Part shown: positions 13,823-26,700 of the stretch, piece after piece
Position numbering within the stretch: the stretch's first letter is position 1
Layout: every line of letters starts with the position of its first letter
Assembly: GCF_020382885.2 (NCBI RefSeq)
Contig: NC_058504.1
Location: 22,929,545-22,993,544 of the forward strand
DNA: 64,000 nt
Source of the DNA: Scatophagus argus
Lineage: Eukaryota; Chordata; Actinopteri; Scatophagidae
Direction: 5' to 3'
The notes under the pieces: model-generated
What the model was told of the DNA's origin: nothing
The model's input: the letters and a program-made list of their open reading frames with translations, nothing else
Database searches by the model: none
Program-made: the position numbers and the translations under genes

Positions 13823-15502
13823 TGCTCTGTGGGCTGGTCACAGTCTTGCCTGTGAAGTCAAACCATGGTTGCACGGGATTAGCTCTAGTTTGAACCATAA
13901 TTCCCCTCAGCTCGCCTGATTCTTCTTCTTCTCCTGCTTTTTCAGCCTTGTTGTTTCCTGCCTGGAAGAGGTTTCAGCAGGTTTGATCTCTTGGCTCTCA
14001 GCTCCTCATGTGTCAGGGCTGCAGGAGGTGAGAGAGCAGGGGTCAAAGGTCATGGAGCTGGTGAGACTTCAGCGTCTCTTTGAAGGACAAAACATGGAGG
14101 TTTGAACTACAGTGTTGGACCAGTATAAAAATCTGTTCTGTTCTGATAAAATCAAACATCAGGATGATCTGCACCAGAGATTCACCCAGGCAACACATTC
14201 AGTAATCATACCAATTGTTTAAGGATAAGCGTAGATACTTCACATGTCTGTTGCTGTGTTCACTGACTGTTTACTGACTTGGGGCGGTGTAGTCCAGCAG
14301 AAAGTCTGGGTAAACATGAAATATTTTCCTCCTTTTAAATGTTTTACAAGTGGAAAAGGTCCTGGAGGGTCAGAGGAGGGAAGAAATCAGGTCAGACATA
14401 TTTAGGTCGCACTGAGCCGTTAGCTGCTAGCCATTAGCTTACATAACTTCCATGTTTCATGTTCCAGTGTAATATTATATATTTTTGTCATCATTGAACT
14501 TGTTTATCAAGTTGAAAGATACATTTTGTAACTTTCCAAACAGTATGTTAAGTTCATATCACATTCAGATCTGGTTTTTCTTATTTTAGCGACCATTGGG
14601 GCACTCTGGAGCTATCTTTTAGGCAGCCAATTCGAATATTTTAAACAATAATGTTGAAAGATTTTCAAGTTGTTTTTTTGGCTAGAAAAAACTGGTAGTT
14701 TCTTTTCTGAATCCTAATCAAGTGCCTAAAACTGTCCAGACCTCAGGCATAGTGTTGCCAGAAGATTACACTGATCTGAACTGAAACCTAGTGAAATGTG
14801 TGTTTCTGCAGATTCTGCAGATCTTTGTGATCTGCTGATCACAAAGATGTTCCAGACGGTGTGAACAGACTGCTGTTGGTCTGGTGTGTGTTTTGTGTGC
14901 AGCAGCACCAGAATGTGAAAAAGGTTAAATTGGCTGTAAAGTATAGCGTCCACACTGAAGTAAAACCCTGAGAGATTCCTCACTTCACATTGCAGACAGA
15001 CAGACAAAAAGAGAGACAAAACTGCTTAGCAGGTTTGACCCGAGGCTGAGCTGGAAGATTTGGTGTATCAAAAGAGAAGATGTGATGAAAGCTGATGGAA
15101 ACATTGTTGTACTGTCTTCTTCTCCACCACAGAGAACAAAAAACTGAAGAATGAATGGGACGTTCAAGTCCAGACAGAGGCCTTTTCTGCAGGTCACATC
15201 CACCCAATTAAAGGAATTCAGCTCAGAGTGATCTTTGCATGACTCGTGGTGATGTTGAATATAACCGGTGATGGGTTCACTGACGTCTGTGCATAAAGTC
15301 TCACTTTGAATATCAGTGTGAATTCACATGAAGCGGTTGAAGAGATTATGATTATGATGAGATTTATTCAAATATCCCAGTGTCACAGAAGTAATCAATA
15401 GGAACAAACTTCATTTTGCTTTGCGGCATGACATGTTGCTGTGTCTCTGTGGGCTGATGATGGGATAAAGGACTCCACAGTCACAATTGAAGATGTCTTT
15501 AA

Positions 15503-15743
15503 TTTTACCATCTAGTGGTGCGGTTGCAAATATCAACCAAGTGAACACCTCACATCTCAGCCTCCCCTACAGTGGCTGTGAAAATCTGGGCTACCGTAGA
15601 CACGTGGCGGACTCTGCCAGTTGATCAGCTTGCTCTATCGATATAGAAGGCTCATTCTGAGACAACTAAAACACAGCGAATATTATTTTCCATTTCTGCC
15701 AAAAGATCCTACTATCCTTCACACTGGACCTTTAGTATTTTGT
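15503..15743 (-). repeat. Short dispersed fish repeat (MITE/SINE-like, non-coding)
   Basis: On the minus strand the unit begins TAAAGGTCCAGTGTGAAGGA, includes GGCAGAAATGGAAAATAAT and a TTCTGAGAATGAG-like block split by substitutions, and runs to CAACCGCACCACTAGATG. I recognise these blocks from memory as a common percomorph interspersed repeat. No terminal inverted repeat is obvious, so the class is left open. Confidence 0.6.
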
Positions 15744-17978
15744 AAATAGGAAACCTGGCAATCAGGGAGCTCAGAGAGCAGACCTCCTGTCCTGCATGTC
15801 TGACACTGAAGTACTTGAAGACTTCCTTTGAAGTTTCCTGTCAGTGTTGAGCTGATTGAAGCAGACATCTTTAATTTAAAGCGGTTATCACTCCACAGAT
15901 CACAGACTTATACAAAATCTGAGCAGTCCTGGAGCCGGCAGAAATTCAGCAATTTTCCATGTTTGTGTTTGTTTATCGTTTCACCTCCAGCTTTGAGTGT
16001 TTGAACTCTTGTAGGCAACACTGTGCAACAGCTGGCTTTGATTCACCAGATATCAGATGTTATCAGTGGCTCACAAAGGCAGCAGGAAGAAGAAACATCT
16101 CTTTGTAGGGACCAAAAGCCTTCTTCTTTTAGGAACAGACAAATGCATCAGTTTATGTTTAAATCTTTACATGTTTGTCGTTTCAGAGGTGATAATGATA
16201 GTCAGCAGTACATTGTTGTCATCGCTAACGGTATCCAGCGACCTCAGGTCTCATTTACATGTTAAAAACACCCACCTTTAGCAGTATGACCATCTGGCCT
16301 TGTGGGAGACTCTTGCTGGGAAGGTATGTGGACAGATACGCAGGTAGACTTATTATTGTAGCCAGCAGGTTATTTTTTTCAGCACATTTGATTTATTGGT
16401 TTCTGTCAGTGTGTTCAGAGATTTTCAATGAATATAACAAAAGTGTCTCCAGAGTACATTACCAACCCTACCTTTAAACTGCAACACTGATGTGGTTTCA
16501 GACAGAAAGCAGCTGCTGTTTTGGGATTCAGATTCAGACTTTGTTTGGTTTCTGTGTTGGAGGGCAGGAGACACGGCTGAGAGAAGATCTGTTAAAACCA
16601 TCAAACCTCGGCTGGAATCTCGTTTTTCCTGAATGAGACGCTGGACTGTCTGTTGTCCTGTTTGATCCTTTCGGAGTACAGCAACAGATCGTTGGGATAC
16701 TCACCTGGACAGGTACATGAAAGTGACCAAAATGGACAAAGATAACATCTGTTTTTGCCTTTAGAATGGGGGCATGTCCCTTGTCATCCTTTGCATCCTT
16801 CTGTTTTGTCGACATCTGCTACGCCATGAATAAGAGTTCAGGGCGAAACTGCTCCCTAAGCTGACTTCTGTTGCTGGTTACACAAAAAGGATTTTACTCT
16901 ATCTTGAAAGGTTCTCTCTGTAGAGATCCTGTCTTGTTGTCAGATACTCAGAGTATCAATCTCAGTGAGCAGTTAAAAAAGCACCGATGATTAGACGATG
17001 ATTGTTTCCATTAACGTATTTTGATATTGCATTAGAAGAAGTTCATGGAAGTGACGTACTTTGAAAAGACTTCCTCATTTTGTCAAATGCTCTTACACTT
17101 GAGCAGGGTGTTGCCTTTTTCTAAAAATATGTCATGCCCTTAAAATGGCAGATGGGAATCCAAGTTCTGGCTGTGTTGAATGATCAGCTGTTTCTGCTCA
17201 GAGAAGAAGCAGAAAGGCGACAAAGAAAAGCTTTAGATGACCACGGTAACTGGTTTTGTTACCTGTTCACAACCTCTACTTCTTCTGCTGTTCACAGCAG
17301 CCACACGCAGTATAGTCTTTGTTGCCATGACGACACCACATTTTGCAAAATCATTCACTAGATAACCAGTTGATGGAAACACTCCTAAGTCATATTTTCA
17401 AAAAAAGTTTGCTTCAATTCACTGTGAGGGAAATACAGCAAATTCAGCATAAAGATTATTGTAGCCTATTGATTATTGATTGCTTAACAGATAGTGACAG
17501 TCGTGTACAGATTAGAATAAGCATTGTAAAATTGTAAAACATCTACAATGAAAGACAACTTGCGAAGTAAAGTTTGTCCTGGGGATGGTGCCAGAGGAAA
17601 CTGTTTTTACTAAATTGATTTTTTTCACCAGTAGTGGCGCTATGGAGCACCGTTTGGAGCATTATCCTTATTATTATTATTATTTAAAATCGTCTTTACA
17701 AATGTGTTATGATGAATGAAAAACATTCAACACGTTTGTTAGAATAATTCAGAATGCGAACATTGTTCCACTGTGAGCTGAAATCAGTCAGTTAATTCTG
17801 CGTATGGTGGCCAGTTAAGGACAATTGAACTTTCATCAGACTCAGTTTTTACAACCGTTCCTTCTTTCTTTTGATGTGAAAACTTGTATTTCCCTCAGCT
17901 GAAGGAGTTCAGTTCTTCTTGGTGTCTTCTGTATCGACACTCCCCCTCTCCCCCTCTCCTCCCCCCGCCCCCCCACTT

Positions 17979-17984
17979 TATAAA
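17979..17984 (+). promoter_or_regulatory. Putative TATA box of tgfbi
   Basis: TATAAA lies 125 bp upstream of the tgfbi ATG and just downstream of a C-rich stretch (17941-17975) that could bind Sp-type factors. Spacing would give a 5'UTR of about 95-100 nt. The assignment rests on position and motif only. Confidence 0.55.
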
Positions 17985-18108
17985 TCAGTCCCGTCCTGGA
18001 TCTTGGAGGGACCGCAGGCTGCGGAGAAGGAAGAAGAAGAAGAAAGCAGAAGAAAGACCGAGAGCAAGAAGGAGAACAAGCAGCGGAGGGATTTCAGCTT
18101 TTTAGAAG

Positions 18109-21100
18109 ATGAACGCGTGCGTGCTGGTCCTGGGTTTGTCCCTGGGTCTGTCCCTGGTTCTCACCGTGTGTATGGCCCGGTCTCCGTACCAGGCGGTCCT
18201 GCAGCACAGCCGGATCAGAGGCCGCCAGCAGGGGTGAGTTTTATCCCTCTCCGAACTGAACCGAGCCCAGCCGAACCCAGTTTCATGACCTTATTAATGA
18301 CAGCTTTTTTAAATTTATTTATTTATTTATTTTTTGCTTTGTTTCACTGCAGGATGAATTTAATGTTCTTTTACTCGTAGACTCAATAAACTTGACATTA
18401 AACATTTTATGGATCAAATAAACAACATGAGACCATATAGTTTCTCTAATATTACCTTACATTGTACAGTAATAATAAGCCTCCTAAGTGATGCTACACT
18501 AATGTCTTCATAATGATCTTGTTATATAAACCTCACCAGTCCACCTTAAAACCCATTAAATCTCTAGTTAGATTAAGGTGGTAAGTCACCCTCGGGGGTA
18601 AGACGAGAATGTTTCCAACATGTTGGAACTTTGAGGGGAGAAAACAGCTGAATGTGATCATTAACAGATGTTCTATCAATGACTAATTTTAACTGAAAAT
18701 GTGTAAAATGAGCACAAGTATTGCAGTTTTTGTCTGATCCCGGGAGTTGTCTGTGTTGTGAAACTTCCTGGTGTTTCTTCTGTGTCCATTTAAAAGAAAT
18801 AATTTCAGCAGGGGATTTGCTGTGATTTATGGCAGCTACTGGCTGTTAGAAAGTGTTTCTGTGTGCAATGAAAGGAAAGTAATAATGTTTTATTTAACAT
18901 CCATTAACCTTGTCATCTTCAGATTAAGCTGGAATGATGACTCTTTAAGGCATAAAACAGAGTTAGGTGAAGCTTTAACTGTCTGCTAACCTTACAGGCT
19001 GTATGTGTAGATTATGAAACTATTAAAGACACGGTGAAGCTTTTTCGTTTGTGTCTAATCTTTTCTCTAATCTTTTACCTTTTCAGACCAAATGTCTGTG
19101 CCATGCAGCAGCTTAAAGGCACGAACAAGAAGTATTTCACTAACTGCAAGCAGTGGTACCACCGCAAGATCTGTGGAAAACCAACGTAAGTCTCACTGAC
19201 TCTGTCCACCAAACTGTCACTGAGCTTAGACAGACACATGCACATACATCAGTGTTTAATCACTTTCTGTGTTCTTTTACGTGAAATACATGGGTGGCAC
19301 TGCCGACAGACAAAATGTTTTTCACCTTTCAGTTTTTGTGTCTTATCGCGTCTGTTTGTGCTGATTGACTTGAGTCTGTGTGGCTTGACTTTGGTCCTGC
19401 TGGACAAAGAGAGTTTGTGTGGATGGAGGAATGTCCCTCTCCAGAGGTGTCCTCACCTCTTATGTAACCTCTGAAGAAGAAGAAAAGTCTGGCAGAGCCA
19501 TCAGTGTCAGTTTACCTCTGACTCCCAAAATCTGAAAGGCCTCCAACTGTGTTTGCTGTGAGCTTTTGTTCTCAGATGTTTTACGTCTTTATTGTACTTC
19601 ACATGTGGAGATCTGACCACTGGCAGCACTGTGGAGCTGCTTTTCCATGTGTGTGTAACTCTGTTGATGCACATACACAGTCCTATTGCTGGTTTCTCTT
19701 TGTCCCACTGATCTACAGGTGGTAGAACCACCTATGGTACCGAAGGCAAAGACTGCAGGACAGTAAACATGAAAGGAAATGATGCAGGTTTTTCGTTTTG
19801 CAAAGTGTTTCCCAGTCAAACAGCGTGGGCATGTGGGACACAATGTCAGGGGATATTTGATTCTAATTTTGAAAAGTGGACATGTCAGGCAAACATTCAG
19901 ATCACCAGCTATAACAAATTAATCTTTTAAACTGTCTGAAATCGGTTGATTCAAGTCGTATCTAAACACACATTTTGTTTTTCAAGAAAAATCCGTGATT
20001 GCATTTTGATGTGAGAATACAAACATATGAATTTTTTTTGGCGTATATTGTTAAATAGGCACACAGTGTAACTTAAGGATGTGATGTGAGTTTTAAAAGC
20101 ATTTTTTTTTATTTCGTCTTGACTTCAAACTAAAATCTGCAAAGTAATACGTGATGAAAACTGTCAAATAAATGTGGTGAAGTAAAAAGTGCAAAATAGA
20201 GATGCTCAATGTCAGATGTCAGAGTTCATCTCTGAGTCCTTCAGTCCATCCAGGAGTCTTCTGAGGAGCTCTGTGAAACTGGTCTCAACTCGGAGCTCCT
20301 GCTGCAGCACAGCTTTGAGTGCTGGACTTTGACTTGTACTGCAGTATTTTTCTGTTTGTCACTGCAGTAAAGAATCTGATTCTTTCAGGCTTCAGCGTAC
20401 GAGAGACAAAGAGACCAAAGGGAATACGCACACACACACAAACACTCACACACAAACACACACAGTATTAATGAGGCTCTGGCAGAAGTGGACCAGCTGT
20501 GTCAAAGATCTCACTCTGCATGAGCTGAGCAGGATTAAAGCTGTGCATGTGCACGTGCATGTGTGTGTGTGTGTATGTGTGTGTTGCAGTTGCTCTGGAA
20601 CTTGTGTGATAATCATCTGAAACCTTCCAGTATGCTCTTTTTCTTCTTGCGTTCTTTCCTCAGAAACTTTCTGTCGCTGTGTTGTGAACGCAAAACGTGA
20701 AGCACTCGGCCGACACGTGGATTTGTGGTTGTGTTTGGAGCGAGCAGCAGAGGAAATGTGCTGCTGCATCCCAACTCTTTCTATAAACACTTTGTTAAGT
20801 AAATCACAGCTGGCCGTCTCCCTGCAGAGCTGTGAACATGATGGAGGAGGGGGGAGGAAGGTAACCGACATTGTGAAGATTTAAGAGATGAAGCTGTTTG
20901 TAAAACATGTTCACCAACACAAACTGTTTATACAGTAGGCCGTGTTTCAAAGTGCATCTATTCAAGTACAACTTACTCCTCTTGTTCTTTCTTTCCTGTT
21001 TTTTTCCTCCACCAAGGAAGTTTTTAGTCTGTTTTTTCTGTCTGTTTGTCAGCAGAATTACAGAAAAACTTTTGAACTTCATGAATCACACAGCTGAAAA

Positions 21101-23613
21101 ACTGCCAGCTGACCTTTAACGGATACTGGTACCTAAAATACACCTGATCCCTGGTCTCAGGGGCTTATAACTAATATTTGCAGTGTTGTAGCTTACTATT
21201 GATTTATGATTTTAGGAGATTTTTTTAGTGTGATCTATAAATTTTTGTCCCAGTGTTTAAAAAAAAGGAGATGATCACGTTCTGGTGAATTTCTGGATTG
21301 CTTTAGTTCAGCACAGTCGGAAAGGAGTCTTCAGTTCAAATGTAGCCTCTTCTAATGTCAGTGTTTACCAAGTGGAGTTTCATCATAACTGAATTAAACC
21401 AAAATATTTCTGATGTGGACATTAGTTAAACAAAATTCACATCTACTAACTGAAGGTGTAGCTATCTGAAACCAACTGACAAAGCTAGCTTTAGCATGCT
21501 AATATCTGGCATATCCAAATCTGAATCATGAAAAAGAATAATAATGATTCAGTGTGGAAGATTTAAAATTGAACAACAATACCACTAACATCAGTTAGCT
21601 ATCGTAATGAGATATTTTCCTCTCATTATTAACTGTATGAATACTAACTTTGAAATACAGATTTCTTGATGTTTGTGGACATAAATAAAACAAACAGGCC
21701 ACCACATTTACAAAGATGTATCTTTTAACCTCTAAGACAGTGAGCCTTTGGAAGCTATGCTAGCTTGTGATGCTACATTGACTTCCTTTTACATAAATGA
21801 CTGCTCTTGATCAGACTGCACTACAGACTTACACTCTAATAGAGTTATTTAAGTTTTGATGGTGCAACCATCCATCCATCCATCCATTTTCTATACCGCA
21901 TATCCATCAGGGTCGCGGGGGAGCTGGAGCCTATCCCAGCTGACTACGGGCAAGAGGCGGGGTTGAATGAAACAGATGTGCTTAATCTTGGCATCTTTGA
22001 GCCGCCACATAAAGAGATTCAGGTTCTCATCTGTCCTCGTGTGTTTCAGGCTGGCTGTCTGTACTGTAAACATGCATTAGCTTGTGTGTTCACATATTTC
22101 TGAAGGTCAAATTGAGTACTTGTGTAGTTATTAAATTGAATCTGTGTTTGTGAAGGACTCTCAGTTTGTCAGTGATTCAACAGGATGTTGAACGCAGCTT
22201 TGAAACATTCAGTCAGAGCGGTCAAATCTTTCTCACAAACAGATTCTTTCAACTGAGATTAGGAAACTTTAAAAAAAAAAGAGGAAGTGAGACTTTCTGT
22301 GGAAGTGAAGCTGTTTGAGGACCTGAACGCCCCAAAACACACAAATCATTCAGGCAGACACGCTCACACACACACATGAACACAGAGTCTTGTGTCCACG
22401 CTCCATGGGGACATTACATAGACTAAATTCATTTCCAGGAGACTTACTCTTACTTCTTTACCTGAACCTTAACCTAAACGTCAAACTCAGCCTAACCTTA
22501 AACCAAGTCTTCACCCTAAAAGTTAATCATTTCCCCATAGGGACTTGCATTTTGTCCCCATAAGGTAGGTGAGTGTCCACATGTAGCTGTGTAAGCAGGT
22601 TTTTGTCCACATGTGATCAGAAAAACACATACACACAGTCCAACTTCAAACACCTGCCACCATGGGTGTAAATCTAATTAAACTGTCAGCCATAAGAGCT
22701 GAGTGTTTCCACGGATCGAGACTGTGTGTGTGTGTGCACGTGCATCAATGGGTCTCTGTGGAGGAGGATCAGTAGGTCAGAGGTAAATAGAAGGAAGACT
22801 CATAACTCCCCTCCTTGTCTTTTTCATCTTCCTCCCTGAGACTTCAGACTCTCCATAGATTTTTACTTTTGCTTTTACTTTTGTTGCTTTAAGTATCTTA
22901 TACTTTTACGAGTAAAGTGCTGAATGGAAGACTTTTACATGTATCGACATTTCTGCACTGTCATAGGAGTACTTTTAAAGATCTGAGTACTTCTTGAGTG
23001 GCATTAGCCACTTTCATTCATGTTTCACAATCACTGACTTAGCCAGTAGCCAAATAATCACTGGTTATTTGGCAACTGGCTGATTGATAATGGCCAATTA
23101 AATTCATGTAGGTGTCCATTATAGCCTGGCATTTGTTGCTGTCACCCTGCTGATTTGCTTCACTCTCTGGTTCTTTTACCATGAAATCTAACTTTTGAGC
23201 CATTAGATAAACTGAAAAAGACTTTGATGTGCGGACAAAAAGAGCAGGTGATCAGATCAACAGACTTGTGATTGGTGGACGACTGGTTGTGTGGATGTAT
23301 TTTAAACTGAAAAGCTTCTCTGTTTTGACTTTTTAATTTAAGCTGTGTAGGTTTTGCTCTGCAGCTTGGCAGCAGTATCACCATCATCCACACCTTCTTT
23401 TTCTCGCCAGCAGTGATTTCTTCTTTTCTCATCAGCGCATTACAAATCCTCCCTGGAAATGTAATTTTGTTTTACTTTACTGTGTTTGACTGGATGCTTC
23501 TTTTGAGCGGCTCAACCCTGCCAGCTGAATTACAGCGACCGTGCTCTGTTTGTTTTGTCAGAAATCCACAACGGACATCTTTGTTGAGTTTCCATCTGGT
23601 TTGATAATCAGTC

Positions 23614-23666
<53 letters not shown>

Positions 23667-23684
23667 CGTGCGCCAACACACACG

Positions 23685-23742
<58 letters not shown>

Positions 23743-26700
23743 CAGTAGCTGATCTCCATTTGTTTACATTTTACTGCCGTTGTGATATTACAACTCTCTG
23801 TGTTTTTCTTTTTTTCTGTCTCCAGATGTTAAATTTGATTTAATTCAAGAAACTGCTTGCCTCAGCAGAGAGACCTGAGACACCTGATAGACATGATAGA
23901 CCAGATGCAGCTGAACTGAAGCTGCTGATTCTGATATTTCTCTGCCAGTCCAGATATTTAATGTTAACCCAACCTGTTTCCATCATTTCACACAAATAAC
24001 AAAAAACTCCTCTTATACAGAGAAGTTTCTGTGATCAGCCTGCAGCCTCTTCTGCGAAGTCCTAAAATCAATCATCATCTGCAGCATTTTATTTCATAGT
24101 GATCAGGAAGTGAGGAGTCCATGGAGGCTCCTGTTGGTTTAGTGTTTTTCCTGGCGGTGGATGTGGGTCCCCCGTCAGGCGTCTGGTTTGGCTTCAGATT
24201 CTTCTTCTCTCTGAGGAAATGCGCTTTATGAGCCCAGACGGCTGAGCCACATTTATTATGGAAATCTCTACAGGAAGTCATGAAGGTCTCCGCTTAGCCT
24301 CATCGGTTCTTTACAGTCCACATGTACCAGGAGCACAGCTCAGAAGCATGAATCCTCCTGAAATCGTTTTGCATGAAAAATGTTTATGTCTACAGTGGAA
24401 ATGAAAAATGTTTGGAAGGTATTTTCACACCAAGTCTGACCCTGCTCAGAGCCACTGCTTTTCTTTAAGTAAAGACACCTTCCATCTGTGCTCAGTCTGG
24501 CTCCTGATTCTGACTCTGTTTTAGTCTTCAGATGAAAATATTTATCAGCTGTAGTCAAGTGCGCTTTGTTTGATTTTGGTTCGTTTTAGTTTAAAAAAAT
24601 AACAAGCTAAGAACAGTTTTGTCTCATGCAGTTGTAATTTGTATAGGTAAGCATTTTGAGGCTGCTGTATACTTACCATGGTTACAGGATGTGTTGTTTT
24701 CTGCAGTTACCCTGGTTATATGTTTGGTCCTGCATCTCAATTTAGAGGCTCCATTTAAAGACTAACTGACTGACTCGCCTCAGGAAATCCAGTTGTGATC
24801 AGTGTTGCCCACAGACTCAAGACCAATTTGTGCTGGCAGGGTTGGTGGGTCATAGGACAGCCCAACTACATTTTAACGTAACCGTAGGCTAATTATCCTT
24901 ATACTAGCTGTGTTTAATTGCTTAGCCTACTCAGCGTTCTAAGCCTACTTAACAATAACAGTGTTGTGTCAGAACATAGAATAACCTGTCAGGGGTAACT
25001 TTCATTTTTTTGCACGTGTGATTATGTATGTGTTTTCATGGGATACCAATCATTTGTGAACTCCAGATCTCACCGACTGCCTTCTTATCTTCCCGTCTTC
25101 TCGGGGCCAAATATCACGCTTCACAGAGAGATATGGTGCGCACGAAGAGGAACTATTCACAGGCTGAACATTTGGCAGCCTTTGGTGTGCGTGTGCACAC
25201 GCACGGGATTGTTGCATGTCAAAGAAATGCAGCTGTGAGAGAATAAACACGCTGTTTTTTTAAATAGCCTGGCTTAAAAGAGTGAAACACACTATGTGAT
25301 GTCAGTGTTGATATTGTGGCAGGCTGCCACAAATTAGTCAGTGTATATGAAACTCAGCTGATTATAAAACACTGCTCTATTTTCAATTCAATTCAATTCA
25401 GTTTGTTTATATAGCGCCAATTCACAACAAAAGTTATCTCATGACACTTTCCAATTTGAGCAGGTTTAGACCAAACTCTTTAATTAAATTGTAAATAGAG
25501 AGAGCCCAACATTCCCCTTGAGCACTTGGTGACAGTGGTGAGGAAAAACTGCCTTTTAGAAGGCAGAAACCTCGGAGCAGACCCCGGCTCAAGATGGGCG
25601 GCCATCTGCCTTGACCGGTTGGGTTGAATCTGTATCTCTATCTGTAGTTCCTGCTCACCTAGCATTAGCGTTAGCATTAGCACATCTACCATCAGCACAT
25701 TCCACAGAATCTGGACCTGACTCCAAACATTTTCCTCTGAATAATCAGATAACCTTTGCTGTCATGTAAACTGGATTATTACAGAAAGCTCTTAGTTTAT
25801 GATTTCATGGAAACATTTGGACTATACCTGTAAGATTCTCATAGTCTGTTCAGCAGCAGCAGGAGCACTATTGTGCACATAACTTTATTGGCATCATTGC
25901 ACACAGACAGGAATTTATATGTCTGCTTTAAACTGAAATATTACAGAAAGGTTACGAGGTTCTCAGGTGGAAAATGAGAGTTTTATGGAGAAACGTGTTG
26001 TTTTTCCGTCTGAGGTGGAAAGCTACAAAACATGTTGCAGTGAAAGAGGCTTCAGTGAGTCGATCTGAGGGGGTTTGTGGTCCCACCATGGACTGTATAA
26101 TAAATAGCGAACAGAGCTAAACCCATAGGTTTCTGAAGAGCCATTGTAAAGTTCATTTCCCGATTTTGCCTTAAGCTTTGCCTAAGTTGACTAGGTGAAG
26201 CTAAGATTAGCCGAATGAAGCCTGGTTACTGAAACATGCCCATGTAGCTCAACCCCACCAAACTATCTAAGGCTAACAAGCAAGGCTATTGCTGTGTTCA
26301 CACAGAAAGCAAAATTTCACCCTGTGTTGTTCTCGGGACCATTGAGTTTAGTGACTCGTCTTAGCTCTCACTAATTGTTCGTCAAAGCTGTCACAAACCT
26401 AATTATGCATAACTTTAATACCCAATATGATAATTATAATGTATTGCTTTTGTACAGTTAACATGTTTATTTCTGCTATAAAATCTTTAACATGGGTATC
26501 TGTGGAGATCTGGTTTTGGAGCCTGCCTCAAGTGGCCATTCGAGGAAATACTTTTGGGTTTGTCTCTGCTGTATTGGCTTCAGCTGTCTGCCTTGGAGAT
26601 TGCCAAGCAGCACAGGAACACAGAGAGCAAAAAGAGGAAGGAAGACAGGAAGTGGCTTGTTTCCGATGACAGTTTAATAGGAGACAGGAGGGAGAAGTGG

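Larger units (their letters stand above)
9684..17900. other. Intergenic region between the STARD10-like gene and tgfbi
   Basis: The two genes are divergently transcribed. Apart from the repeats listed separately (12.5 kb, 15.5 kb and microsatellites) I see no exon, RNA gene or long conserved frame. The promoter and any untranslated first exon of the STARD10-like gene should lie near the left end but cannot be fixed. Confidence 0.6.

Noticed and set aside
16534..16815. 93-codon minus-strand frame upstream of tgfbi
   Set aside because: No similarity recognised and no supporting splice sites; left unannotated.
17884..18380. 153-codon frame overlapping tgfbi exon 1
   Set aside because: It is out of frame with the signal-peptide-encoding ATG at 18109, reads through the donor, and shows only Pro/Arg-rich low-complexity text.
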